From positions 806,001 through 870,000 of the forward strand of contig NZ_LR217715.1 of the NCBI RefSeq assembly GCF_900698935.1: DNA of 64,000 bases. The letters are read 5' to 3'. Shown here one piece after another: positions 30,170 through 40,953 of this stretch. Within the stretch, counting starts at the first letter, position 1, and each line of letters begins with the position of its first letter. Source of the DNA: Erwinia_E haradaeae_D (GTDB taxonomy: Bacteria > Pseudomonadota > Gammaproteobacteria > Enterobacterales > Enterobacteriaceae). The notes below the pieces were generated by a model. It ran no database searches. It saw only the letters and a program-made list of their open reading frames with translations, and was not told the DNA's origin. The position numbers and the translations under genes were made by a program.

Positions 30170-30812
30170 TCTTGCCCATCTTTTTGATGCCCTTCAGTTT
30201 TATACAGCGTATACTGAATAATTTTATATACTGCGAAAAATATATACATTTGCTTTCGTATGAATCATCACTTAATTTTAAACTATTTTAAACTATTTTA
30301 AACTCATCTTTTTTCTTTCGCATAAATGGTATCACACATTTTAAGAAACTGCAATCCTATTCTACGTAAGCATAAGTATTATATTCATAATATTAGACAC
30401 TATTTATAGTACTGAGAAGATGATAGGATCTGCTCATTCTGCATGTACATTATGCACTCTTTGAGACTCTGATCTGATACTTTTAATAAAACATCCTTAT
30501 TATGACATACCTCTCTAAGTATACTGCGCAAATTTTTATAGGTACAATACGATTGTTATGTTCATGACAATATTATGTATCCAATGATGCTTTGGCATAT
30601 AGCATCTAAATTCCAATCATAGCTATCAGCGCTACGCTAACAATATTTTATTATGTCTCATAAAATCCATATCAATAGCTACATGAATAATAATACTACC
30701 AATATGCATAGACAAACCCTACAATAAATACAGATTGCATCTTTATTAGATGCCATGCATAAAAATGAACAGATTAGCCAGAAATGTTCTCTTGCATGCA
30801 GTATTGGGCTAT
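30170..30812. other. Gene-free spacer secG-glmM
   Basis: About 0.64 kb, AT-rich. It contains a triple 10-bp repeat at 30276-30304. No gene is seen. Confidence 0.6.
30276..30304. repeat. Three tandem copies of TTTTAAACTA
   Basis: A 10-bp unit repeated three times (the last ends in C instead of A) upstream of secG. It is probably slippage, or less likely a binding array. Confidence 0.75.
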
Positions 30813-32162
30813 CTATAAATGATCATTGATACATTGTTTTACCACCTCCGTAATATAGTAAGATAAAATACTGATCTGATGCTCGTCTTCTCCTTCCACC
30901 ATAATACGTATGAGTGGTTCAGTTCCAGATTGTCGTAATAATACACGTCCTGTGCTTTTCAACTCTGCTTCAGCTTCAGCTATTACCCTTTTTACTCTAG
31001 GGTCGGCTAAGGGATTCTGGACACCAGAAAACCTAATATTGACTAATCTTTGTGGAAATAATGTGATATCTTTGCATAAATCATGAAGACTACGGCGAGT
31101 AAATAGCATCGCGGTAAGCACCTGTAAACCAGCAATTATGCCATCCCCCGTAGTAGTTTTATCTAATAAAATAATATGTCCAGAGCTCTCTGCTCCAATC
31201 CTCCACCCTTTTTTTATCAACGTATTTAACACATAACGATCGCCAACCATAGAGCGCACAAATGGAATACCGAGACCCATAAAAGCCAATTCTACCCCTC
31301 TATTTGTCATTAGAGTCCCGACCACACCTCCTCTAAGCGATTCCTGACGCCACTGTTCACGTGCAATCAGATATGACATTTGATCCCCGTCAACTTTATG
31401 ACCCAGATGATCGACCATAATAATACGATCTCCATCACCATCATAGGCTAACCCGACATCTGCATTTTCCTCTAATACACGTGCCTGCAAGAGACGCAGA
31501 TCAGTTGTACCACAATTTTTATTGATGTTCATACCATTAGGTTGCACACCTATAGGAATCACAGTGGCACCTAATTCTTCCAGAACATTAGGTGCGATAT
31601 GATAAGTCGCACCATGGGCGCAATCCACTACGATTTTTAATGTATTAAGCGTAAGTTGGCTAGGAAATGTGCCTTTGCAAAATTCAATATATCTCCCCGC
31701 AGCATCCACAATGCGGCTAGCACGCCCTAATGAGGCAGATGCTACACAAATTAATGCTTTTTCCATTGTGTCTTCAATGGCTTTTTCCACTTCATCAGGC
31801 AACTTACTACCCTCTGTCGAAAAAAATTTGATGCCATTATCATAAAATGGGTTGTGTGAAGCAGAAATGACAATTCCAGCTTCCGCACGAAAAGTGCGTG
31901 TGAGATACGCTACTGCCGGTGTCGGCATAGGTCCAGTAAATGCTGCGGATAGCCCTGCAGCTGAAAGACCAGCTTCCAACGCGGATTCTAACATGTAACC
32001 AGAAATACGTGTATCTTTGCCAATAATGATTTTCCGAGAACCATGTTGCGACAACACCTTACCTGCAGCAAAACCCAACTTTAAAACAAAATCTGGAGTA
32101 ATGAATGATTCACCTACCTTTCCACGAATACCATCTGTACCAAAATACTTACGCACTCTCAT
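30813..32162 (-). CDS. glmM: Phosphoglucosamine mutase
   Basis: Makes glucosamine-1-phosphate for UDP-GlcNAc, feeding peptidoglycan and LPS. 449 residues (445 in E. coli). N-terminal KYFGTDGIRGKVG, the phosphoserine Ser102 in ISASHNP, the Mg2+ loop DGDGDR, and the sugar-binding ESSGH and phosphate-binding RQSGTEPLIRIM. Its ATG overlaps the folP stop by one base (TAATG), so the two are translationally coupled. Confidence 0.98.
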   Translation of the reverse strand: MRVRKYFGTDGIRGKVGESFITPDFVLKLGFAAGKVLSQHGSRKIIIGKDTRISGYMLESALEAGLSAAGLSAAFTGPMPTPAVAYLTRTFRAEAGIVISASHNPFYDNGIKFFSTEGSKLPDEVEKAIEDTMEKALICVASASLGRASRIVDAAGRYIEFCKGTFPSQLTLNTLKIVVDCAHGATYHIAPNVLEELGATVIPIGVQPNGMNINKNCGTTDLRLLQARVLEENADVGLAYDGDGDRIIMVDHLGHKVDGDQMSYLIAREQWRQESLRGGVVGTLMTNRGVELAFMGLGIPFVRSMVGDRYVLNTLIKKGWRIGAESSGHIILLDKTTTGDGIIAGLQVLTAMLFTRRSLHDLCKDITLFPQRLVNIRFSGVQNPLADPRVKRVIAEAEAELKSTGRVLLRQSGTEPLIRIMVEGEDEHQISILSYYITEVVKQCINDHL

Positions 32163-33010
32163 TATTCTCTATGCTCCCTTGCGGATTTCACCTCTGCCAC
32201 AACACGCAATGCCTCTACTGTTTCTCCCACATCATGCACACGTAAAATATGAGCACCCTGTATTGCAGCAATTATAGCGCACGAAAGACTACCTACTAAG
32301 CATTTAGAAGGCGCTAAATTTAGAAGTTGACCAATCATGCTTTTACGAGACAAACCCACCAACAACGGCAACTGAAAATAATGCAAATCTGCTAGATATG
32401 CTAACAATTGATAATTATGAGAAATTCTTTTCCCAAAACCAAACCCTGGATCCAATAACAATCGTGATTTTTTGATCCCGTAGGCTTGACAACAAGCGAT
32501 ACGCTGAACAAAAAAAGTTTTAACATCATATAAAACATCCTGATAATAAGGCGAATCTTGCATAGTATTCGGTTCACCTTGCATGTGGGTAAGACAAATA
32601 GGTAAATCTAGCGTGGCAGCTACACTTAATGCTCCGGACATCTGCAAAGAACGTATATCATTAATCATATGTACACCTGCGCAAGCCGCTTCTTTCATTA
32701 CTTCCGGCTTAGATGTATTTACTGATACCCACACGTCAAAACGTTGTACAATAGATTCAATAATTGGTATGACGCGCTCTAACTCCATTTCTGTGCTCAC
32801 CACCATAGAGTTTGGACGACTGGATTCGCCGCCAATGTCAATCATTGTTGCGCCAGCATGGATCATCTCCTTTGCATGAGTTAATGCTTGAGTTAATCCA
32901 TTATATTTACCGCCATCAAAAAATGAATCAGGAGTGATATTCAAAATACCCATTACATGAGAATGTGATAAATCAAGAACTAAATCTTTGGCATATAATT
33001 TCACAATCAC
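32162..33010 (-). CDS. folP: Dihydropteroate synthase
   Basis: Condenses p-aminobenzoate with the pterin diphosphate in folate synthesis. 282 residues, the E. coli length. VMGILNITPDSFFDGG, DIGGESSRPNS, NDI, LTHMQGEPNTMQ, DPGFGFGKR and GLSRKSMIG are family motifs. It lies between ftsH and glmM as in E. coli. Confidence 0.98.
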   Translation of the reverse strand: MIVKLYAKDLVLDLSHSHVMGILNITPDSFFDGGKYNGLTQALTHAKEMIHAGATMIDIGGESSRPNSMVVSTEMELERVIPIIESIVQRFDVWVSVNTSKPEVMKEAACAGVHMINDIRSLQMSGALSVAATLDLPICLTHMQGEPNTMQDSPYYQDVLYDVKTFFVQRIACCQAYGIKKSRLLLDPGFGFGKRISHNYQLLAYLADLHYFQLPLLVGLSRKSMIGQLLNLAPSKCLVGSLSCAIIAAIQGAHILRVHDVGETVEALRVVAEVKSAREHRE

Positions 33011-33093
33011 TCACCTCTTCGGGTGATTAACAGTATATCGAAAACACTACCGTGTTTACTCATCAAGGGGCACTCACAATCAATTACGAGAGA

Positions 33094-34980
33094 TTACTGA
33101 TCCACAAAAAGCGAACTTTTGAGTGTGGAATTATTATGAGCGTCATGAGAAGCATTAATATTTTCCTCCCATCCTTCTGGCAGGCGTACTACACGTCGTG
33201 ACATTAAATCATCAATTTGTTGCGCATCAATCGTTTCATATTTCATCAATGCCTCCTTCATTGCATGAAGGATATCAATATTTTGATGCAGAAGCATATG
33301 CGCGCGTTTATAATTAACCTCAACTAAAGATTTGACTTCCTGATCTATAATACGCGATGTTTCATCAGACATATGCTGAGTTTTTGCCACAGAACGACCA
33401 AGAAAGATCTCACCTTCCTCCTCCACATATAAAAGCGGTCCAAGTTTTTCTGAAAACCCCCACTGTGTAACCATATTACGGGCAATAGATGTAGCTATCT
33501 TTATATCATTAGAGGCACCAGTGGAAACATTTTTAACACCATATATGATTTCTTCCGCCAGACGACCACCGTATAGAGTAGAGATCTGACTTTCTAATTT
33601 TTGCCGACTAGCACTAAATGTGTCGCCTTCAGGTAAAAAGAAAGTCACACCTAACGCACGCCCACGTGGAATAATCGTAACCTTATGAACAGGATCATGC
33701 TCCGGAACTAAGCGACCAATAATTGCATGCCCAGCTTCGTGATATGCAGTAGCCTCTTTCTGCTTTTCAGTCATGACCATAGATCGCCGCTCTGCTCCCA
33801 TCATAATTTTATCTTTCGCTTTTTCAAACTCTATCATCGATACTTTTTGCTTATCATTACGCGCAGCGAAAAGCGCTGCTTCATTCACTAAATTAGCTAA
33901 GTCTGCACCGGAAAATCCAGGCGTTCCTCGAGCAATAATAGTCGTATCAACATCAGTAGCTAGTGGCACACAACGCATATGTACTTTTAAAATCTGCTCA
34001 CGCCCGCGTACATCTGGCAACCCCACTACTACTTGACGATCAAAGCGCCCTGGGCGTAGCAAAGCAGGATCCAGTACATCAGGACGATTCGTGGCAGCAA
34101 TTACAATAATACCTTCGTTTCCTTCAAAACCATCCATTTCTACCAGCATCTGATTCAGTGTTTGTTCACGTTCATCATGGCCGCCACCTAACCCTGCCCC
34201 CCGTTGTCTTCCAACCGCATCAATTTCATCTATAAAAATAATACATGGCGAAGCTTTTTTAGCTTGCTCAAACATATCCCTAACGCGAGAAGCGCCTACT
34301 CCGACAAACATTTCTACAAAATCAGAACCAGAAATTGTAAAAAATGGCACTTTTGCCTCACCGGCAATCGCTTTTGCTAATAGAGTTTTTCCAGTTCCTG
34401 GAGGACCAACCATCAGCAAGCCTTTTGGAATTTTACCGCCAAGTTTCTGAAATCGGCTGGGTTCGCGTAGATACTCTACCAGTTCACTAACTTCTTCCTT
34501 TGCTTCATCACATCCAGCAATATCAGAAAATGTAGTTTTTATTTGGTCTTCTATTAACATACGAGCTTTGCTTTTGCCAAAAGACATTGCACCCTTACCG
34601 CCACCAACTTGCATTTGACGCATAAAGAAGATCCAAACTCCGATCAGTAATAACATTGGAAACCATGAGATAAAAATAGATACTAATAGACTAGGTTCAT
34701 AAGGAGGCTCTCCGCTCACCTTAACGTTTTTAGTCAAGAGATTATCTAATAATCTAGGATCATGCATAGGTATGTAGGTTTTATACCTATAACTATTTCT
34801 TTTTATTACATTAATTTCATGCCCATTAATACGTACCTCACGAACTTTATCCTGATTTACTTCCGACAAAAAAGTTGAATAATCCACTCTGCGACCACTT
34901 GACTCACTCAGTCCAAAGCTCTGAAATATAGACATTAGTACAACTGCAATAACTAACCAGAGAATTAGATTTTTTGCCAT
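33094..34980 (-). CDS. ftsH: ATP-dependent zinc metalloprotease FtsH
   Basis: Membrane AAA+ protease that degrades misfolded membrane proteins and, in E. coli, LpxC. 628 residues (644 in E. coli). Membrane segment 1 (NLILWLVIAVVLMSIF), a periplasmic domain, segment 2 (LLVSIFISWFPMLLLIGVWIFF), Walker A GPPGTGKT, Walker B IIFIDEID, the pore motif MFVG, the second-region-of-homology arginines (RPGRFDRQ) and the zinc site HEAGH. The C-terminal tail is shortened. ATG 34980 matches the E. coli start MAKNLILW; an in-frame GTG at 34989 is possible. Confidence 0.98.
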   Translation of the reverse strand: MAKNLILWLVIAVVLMSIFQSFGLSESSGRRVDYSTFLSEVNQDKVREVRINGHEINVIKRNSYRYKTYIPMHDPRLLDNLLTKNVKVSGEPPYEPSLLVSIFISWFPMLLLIGVWIFFMRQMQVGGGKGAMSFGKSKARMLIEDQIKTTFSDIAGCDEAKEEVSELVEYLREPSRFQKLGGKIPKGLLMVGPPGTGKTLLAKAIAGEAKVPFFTISGSDFVEMFVGVGASRVRDMFEQAKKASPCIIFIDEIDAVGRQRGAGLGGGHDEREQTLNQMLVEMDGFEGNEGIIVIAATNRPDVLDPALLRPGRFDRQVVVGLPDVRGREQILKVHMRCVPLATDVDTTIIARGTPGFSGADLANLVNEAALFAARNDKQKVSMIEFEKAKDKIMMGAERRSMVMTEKQKEATAYHEAGHAIIGRLVPEHDPVHKVTIIPRGRALGVTFFLPEGDTFSASRQKLESQISTLYGGRLAEEIIYGVKNVSTGASNDIKIATSIARNMVTQWGFSEKLGPLLYVEEEGEIFLGRSVAKTQHMSDETSRIIDQEVKSLVEVNYKRAHMLLHQNIDILHAMKEALMKYETIDAQQIDDLMSRRVVRLPEGWEENINASHDAHNNSTLKSSLFVDQ

Positions 34981-35105
34981 ATCACTCAAGTGCTTAACCT
35001 CATATTACAACAGTATTAACGAATAGCATTAAGGTGCTGACTACCACTGTATATCCTTCATATGCGAAACAACCGTAGAATTAACGGATATTCCCATTAC
35101 TCTGG

Positions 35106-35735
35106 TTATAGCTTTCGACCTGTAGCTACAATGTACACTTCACGTGAACGAGAGCGCGAAGAATCTGGTTTACGAATCTTTACCTTCGTGAATTGAGCTC
35201 TCAGTTTTTGTAGATATTCCTCGAAACCCTCTCCATGAAAAACTTTAACTAAAAAGTTCCCACCAGGTTCTAATACCCTGCAACACATCTCTAATGCAAG
35301 CTCACATAAGTGCATAGATCGTGGCATATCCACTACAGCATTACCTGTTATCTTAGGAGACATATCAGATACGATCACCTGCACCTTATAACCACCTATG
35401 CATTTTAGTATTTTTTGTATAACTGACTCCTCACGAAAATCACCTTGCAAAAAATTCACACCACAAATAGGCCGCATAAATACCCTGTCACACGCAATTA
35501 TATGACTGGTAGACCCTATTTTCATAGCCATATATTGTGACCAACCTCCCGGAGCTGCTCCTAAATCAATAACGGTTATCCCATGTTTAAGTAACTTATC
35601 TTTTTTTTGTATCTCATCTAGCTTAAACCAAGAGCGTGATCGAAAGCCTTTTTGCTGTGCTTGACGAACATACTGATCATCATGATGTTCTCTTAACCAT
35701 CGTTGAGAAGCAGCAACACCCTTTTTACTAATCAT
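35106..35735 (-). CDS. rlmE: 23S rRNA 2'-O-methyltransferase (U2552)
   Basis: Methylates U2552 of 23S rRNA in the 50S subunit. 209 residues, as in E. coli. SRSWFKLDEIQ (catalytic Lys), the SAM loop DLGAAPGGWSQY, SDMSPKITG (catalytic Asp), FLVKVFHGEGFEEY (catalytic Lys) and the end KPDSSRSRSREVYIVATG (catalytic Glu). It precedes ftsH as in E. coli; divergent yhbY is missing. Confidence 0.98.
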   Translation of the reverse strand: MISKKGVAASQRWLREHHDDQYVRQAQQKGFRSRSWFKLDEIQKKDKLLKHGITVIDLGAAPGGWSQYMAMKIGSTSHIIACDRVFMRPICGVNFLQGDFREESVIQKILKCIGGYKVQVIVSDMSPKITGNAVVDMPRSMHLCELALEMCCRVLEPGGNFLVKVFHGEGFEEYLQKLRAQFTKVKIRKPDSSRSRSREVYIVATGRKL

Positions 35736-36672
35736 ACGATTTTTCCAGTTATCATTCAGTTGAATGTTGAATGTAGAGATGAACTAACTATTAAAATAAA
35801 CACTACATATCAATATAAACACTAGATATTAATCTATATTATATATCCATCACGTCTGTATTGTGATAAACGTTCGTATCATTTGTAACAAATATTTATA
35901 TATTTATATTATGAGCTATATACGCTATATTCTACCTGCATTAAAACACAATAACCTGCATCCTATCGCTATCAATTGGTGAGTGAGAACTATGACTCAT
36001 TAAAATACCGTGTAACCGAAAGATACTAGGGAGTATTATGCAAAATGAGTTATGTAGCATGCATTTCAGAAACGAGTAACCAAAATATATTTCTAGAAAT
36101 AATTGGTTGATCTAATCCAGATTAGTATTGGCAATACTTACATCTTACTAACGAAAACTTCACACATAAAATCTCACCCAAGCTTCTAAAGATACCAAGC
36201 ACACTTTCTCCGCCCTAAAGTCAGTTGTAAACTGCAGACATAGTTAATCATAAGCGGTATTGCTATAATACAAAGTTAATCATAAGTCTTTATGGCTATA
36301 AATAAATAGTATACCTAAGCACGATTAGAGATTGCATGATATTAAAACTGCAGCTTCTAACACCAGAAATGGCATAATCTTAAAGATTATTTTTAATTCC
36401 ACTATTATCCCTGCCACTCTAACCTCTCTAATATAAACGAGAAAATTCATAGATGATTAGTGAATGCAAACATAGTATATATCTGTATAATCTTAAAAAA
36501 CATGATCATACCTCCCTATATGTAAGGTATTAAGAGGCAATTATACTGATATCTATTGAATCTCTCAATCTAGAGATTGATTGATACCAGTTATCTATAA
36601 CTCGCCTCATGGGTATATGCATTATTAATATTACTCCCTCATGTATGCAATGCTATCTAAAAATTATATCGA
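35736..36672. other. Gene-free spacer greA-rlmE
   Basis: About 0.94 kb where E. coli carries yhbY; nothing resembling it is visible. It includes a two-copy repeat (36242-36305) and a 7-bp hairpin (36559-36578, AATCTCT/AGAGATT) without a T run. Confidence 0.6.
36242..36305. repeat. Two diverged tandem copies of a 32-bp unit
   Basis: AGTTAATCATAAG recurs exactly at 36242-36254 and 36274-36286, and each copy is followed by a related segment containing GCTATAA. It looks like an old tandem duplication. Confidence 0.65.
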
Positions 36673-37155
36673 TTAAAGATATTCAACTTTGATAACTTGA
36701 TACTCGGCCTCACCCCCAGGCGCTTGTATGACAGTGAAATCATTGGCTATTTTACCTATTAATCCACGAGCCATAGGGGAATTAATAGAAATTAAATTAT
36801 TTTTAAAATCTGCCTCATCATCTCCAACAATACAATACGTATACTCTTCATCGGTTTCTAGACTACGTACCCTCACAGTTGATCCAAATACTACTCGTCC
36901 ATTAGCCCTATTAGATATTTTAGTGATATCAATTACTTGCGCATGTGATAACTTAGATTCTAGTTCCTTGATACGACCTTCGCAAAAACTTTGCTCTTCG
37001 CGAGCAGCATGATATTCTGCGTTTTCTTTTAAATCTCCGTGCTCTCGTGCATTAGAAATAGCAGAAATCATCATAGGTCGTTTAATAGTTTTTAGTTCTT
37101 CTAATTCTTTTCGTAGTTTTTCCGCACCCTTTAACGTCATCGGAATCTGATGCAT
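36673..37155 (-). CDS. greA: Transcription elongation factor GreA
   Basis: Rescues backtracked RNA polymerase by stimulating transcript cleavage. 160 residues (158 in E. coli). The N-terminal coiled coil carries the tip acidic residues (HGDLKENAEYHAAREEQSFCEGRI), and the C-terminal FKBP-like domain ends EYQVIKVEYL. ATG 37155 has GAGGT seven bases upstream. Confidence 0.98.
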   Translation of the reverse strand: MHQIPMTLKGAEKLRKELEELKTIKRPMMISAISNAREHGDLKENAEYHAAREEQSFCEGRIKELESKLSHAQVIDITKISNRANGRVVFGSTVRVRSLETDEEYTYCIVGDDEADFKNNLISINSPMARGLIGKIANDFTVIQAPGGEAEYQVIKVEYL

Positions 37156-37770
37156 TTTTATACCTCACAAAATCGGCCCTCTTTCTATCTATCTGTATTC
37201 TTTTTATTCTTTATGCTACGTTATAAAAATTCTACATGTTCTCTAAGTGATTCATCAAAATTAAACTACCCCTGTACACTATAAAGCATCATCTACAAAA
37301 CGTAACATGCATAGACTACAAAATACTACACTATTAGTGTAATCTACTATTATTTCTATACTACTTACGTTATTCAGGTTTTGAAAAAACCATAATCTGT
37401 GATGGGTATTATGTGTTGATTACGTTATTTATATTAAATCCATTACTAAAAAATAATATTGCATCATCTATACCGCACACAAAAAAAATACCTATACCTA
37501 TACCTATCTAAATACTATACTAATCATTCCATTCTTGAAATGTGAAAATAGAAGTGCAATGCATTTACTAATTATTATTTAGAATTTATTAAAAACGATG
37601 ACTTCTAAATGTATTAAGATTTATGTATACTTTAGCACACTAATTTTCACACCCTCAATCTCTAATATGACACTAGAGTAAACTATAAAACAAGTGACTA
37701 TTCTCATAAAACTCTAGTATATATTCTAGAGTCATATCAGCAATCTTTCTCTATCCTGCTAACACGCTAT
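37156..37770. other. Gene-free spacer mnmE-greA
   Basis: About 0.6 kb. It contains a TACCTA triplet repeat (37489-37507) and the hairpin listed for mnmE. No gene is seen. It is a break in E. coli gene order. Confidence 0.6.
37707..37732 (-). terminator. Possible terminator of mnmE
   Basis: On the minus strand ACTCTAG-AATATATA-CTAGAGT, a perfect 7-bp stem, then TTT. It lies 38 bases past the mnmE stop. The short U run makes it weak. Confidence 0.4.
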
Positions 37771-39135
37771 CTATTTTCCGATACAAAAACTAGAAAAAAT
37801 ACTATCCAATAACTGCTGAGAACTAAATTCCCCTGTTATCTCGTTTAAAGCTAACTGCGCCAGACGCAAATCTTCTGCTAATAATTCTTTAGCAGATTCA
37901 GATACAATGTTATTTTTTCCATTTTCAAGATATGTAGCAGCTAATTCAAGAGCCTGCACATGACGACGACGTGCCAAAAATCCATCCTCTATCTCGCTGT
38001 AATCACTTACAACAGCTCTTAAGTGTGCCATTAAATTTTCAAAACCTTCTCCAGTGCGTGCTGATAGCGAGATGACCACACTCTCTTTTGTTTTTGTGAT
38101 GTCATGTGCTTCATGAGTGATATCAGATTTATTACGTAAAATGGTAAAAGGGGGTATATCTTTTAATTCATCGATAAAATCTGGTAAAATCTCAGACAGA
38201 GTTATAGACCTTGTCGTAGCACCATCCACTACAAAAAGGATATGATCAGCTTTTTTAATTTCTTGGAAGGCTAGTGCGATTCCCATGTTCTCGATGTGCT
38301 CACTGCTTTTACGTATCCCTGCTGTGTCAATGACATGCAATGGTAAACCATCAATATAAATACGTTCATGTAATACATCGCGTGTCGTTCCTGCAAGCGC
38401 AGTCACTAGAGCAGCTTTACGCCCACATAACCTATTAAACAAACTAGACTTTCCAGCATTAGATTTACCTGCAATCACCACCCTTCTGCCCTCGTGAAGC
38501 AAACTACCTAGGTGTGCTTCATTGCGTACTATATCTAGAATAGATGCAATATTATTTAACTGAGATACTATATTGTTATTAGATCTGCTGCTTACCTCCT
38601 CATCTGGAAAATCTAGCATAGCTTCTATATGCATTCGCAGGTCAATGATGCTTGCTACCAAAGTCTTGATGCGTACAGAAAAAACTCCTTGTAAAGAGCA
38701 AACCGCTGCACGTACTGCTTTCTCTGAACTCGCATTGATTAAATCAGCAATTGCTTCTGCTTGCGTCAAATCTAACTTCTCATTTAAAAAAGCACGCTCG
38801 GAAAATTCGCCTGGATGAGCCATACGTAATCCTGGTACTAATAGAATACGTCTTAAAAGAAGATCAAGGACAACAGGACCACCATGACCCTGTAACTCCA
38901 ACACATCTTCACCAGTAAAAGAATGTGGCGCAGGAAACCATAGCGCAATCCCTTTATCGAGCATACAACCATTCTCATCTAAAAATAGAAGATAATTGGC
39001 ATAACGCGGTCTAGGAATTTTACCTAATACTTGCCTTGCAACTTCTACAGCACAATCCCCAGAAATACGCAAAATCCCTATGCTACCATGTCCAGATGGA
39101 GTAGCTGGGGCTACAATAGTATCGCTATGGCTCAT
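37771..39135 (-). CDS. mnmE: tRNA-modifying GTPase MnmE
   Basis: With MnmG it installs the cmnm5 group on U34 of tRNAs. 454 residues, as in E. coli. The N-terminal folate-binding domain begins SDTIVAPATPSGHGSIGILRISG; the embedded G domain has GKSNAGKSSLF (G1), DTAG (G3) and NKSD (G4); the C-terminal catalytic CIGK motif is present. The rnpA-yidC neighbours of E. coli are not here. Confidence 0.98.
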   Translation of the reverse strand: MSHSDTIVAPATPSGHGSIGILRISGDCAVEVARQVLGKIPRPRYANYLLFLDENGCMLDKGIALWFPAPHSFTGEDVLELQGHGGPVVLDLLLRRILLVPGLRMAHPGEFSERAFLNEKLDLTQAEAIADLINASSEKAVRAAVCSLQGVFSVRIKTLVASIIDLRMHIEAMLDFPDEEVSSRSNNNIVSQLNNIASILDIVRNEAHLGSLLHEGRRVVIAGKSNAGKSSLFNRLCGRKAALVTALAGTTRDVLHERIYIDGLPLHVIDTAGIRKSSEHIENMGIALAFQEIKKADHILFVVDGATTRSITLSEILPDFIDELKDIPPFTILRNKSDITHEAHDITKTKESVVISLSARTGEGFENLMAHLRAVVSDYSEIEDGFLARRRHVQALELAATYLENGKNNIVSESAKELLAEDLRLAQLALNEITGEFSSQQLLDSIFSSFCIGK

Positions 39136-40953
39136 ATGATATTACTCTTATCGTGAGTGAAATACATTCAAGTAAATGGATAACCTGGATGATTATCATA
39201 ACCACTAAATTTTTCCTAAGACAACAAACATATATGCTAGAATTCATCATTCCTCGTTAAGATATATCTCTAAAGACACATCTCTAGATATATATTATCT
39301 ATATATCCCGTATACTGCATCCAGCATCATGAGTACAATATTCCATTGACAAAAATATATGCTGCTATGCGTATAGTGATCATCTTGTTGCAATGATAAT
39401 GTGAATTTTGGATTAGATCCGAACATAACTTACAGAATAGACAATATCTCAATTTTACTGATATATGAAATATAGGTTACACGCATTCCTCAAGTCTCAC
39501 ACAATCTTACTGCTATGATTAAGAGCTATACAATGTCACTATATTATATTATACACAAAAAGCATGCTTATCCTAATAAGATAGCAATCTTATATTATAC
39601 ATTAAGAAGCATGCCAACCGGGGGGGTATTGTCCATTACAGTGTGCGTAAGCACTAAGAAGCAGATAGTGTTCTTTTGAGTTTGTAGATAAGATTTTCTT
39701 AATAGTAATAATTTTATTATGATAAAATCAGACACATTGTCCTTCAAGACAAGTATTAATGATGTTAATATAGAGACTATTTTCACGTTAGACTGACATG
39801 CATGTCTCGTTATTTTGCTCTACAAGAATGATGCATTATGATGATAATATCATGTTTCCTGTTAAAATAAATATAATTTATGGAATCCAACATATGATCC
39901 GCACCCTTTTAGTTACCTCATCATACAGTCTCAATCTACAACCGCTATCTAGCACAATATATACGTCTGTAACGTACAACAGACGAGCGGACACAACTTA
40001 AAAAATATGATCTGTTATCAAGCGAGAATGTATCTATCCGTGGATTACTTTTCAGGTATATCAGGCGGTAATCATATCACTTCAGTATCCTAAAAGCCAG
40101 ATGATCATTCGCTAAATACAATAAACATACTATTCTTTATCATTGGCTGATGGCACTGAAAGACTGCAGGATCATTCATATTTGCACTTAGCAGTCAAGA
40201 ATGTTATACATATAGTCTATTAACAATCATTTTTTGGCTAATCCGACACTCTGAAAATCATCATAGCGCAAAATATTTTTAATTTAAGATTATTATTCGT
40301 TCTGTACATCAGTATGAAATGCGCTAGATAATAGTATTCAACAAACTATCTATAAAATATTAACACCTCCTGATACTGCTTAAGATCAGGTCATTCCCTC
40401 TACAATATATAGCAACAGACTATAATGTAATTTTTTGATATCATCATAAAATGTGCATAGCTTGATCTCAAGATATCAAAAAAAAGATCTAAACGCAAAA
40501 TTGTAGAATATTGTCTTGTCTCATGAATAATTTACATGCACAGTGCTATTTTAATTTTATGCCTGATAGATATCAGTAGATTTAGTAATCGGATTGAGAA
40601 TAAAAAAAATTAAACATAAAATTCCTATTCTGATCATAATGTAAACTCTATACATATATACTTACAAAGTAACATACAATGATAATGTTGAGAAAAATTC
40701 TAATGCTGTCATATTATATGTGTGGTTGATATGGATTGTTATCCACATCAGACACCTCTACAAATTCATCATATATTGAAAGCATACAAAAAATCTACAC
40801 AAGTAGCACCGAAACAACATAGACATATCATCGAATTATTTTATAGATCTGTGCACAAAATATATTAACACTATAAACAATTTACACTAAATACAGATTT
40901 TTTAAATCTTAATTTAGTTTTTATGACTTATTTAAAAATGAGAACGAAAAGAA
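39136..40953. other. Long gene-free spacer mnmE-glyA
   Basis: 1.8 kb between divergent genes. Short open frames (39595-39786 minus, 39798-40001 plus) resemble nothing. No RNA gene or strong repeat was recognised; both promoters must lie here but I cannot assign them. Confidence 0.6.
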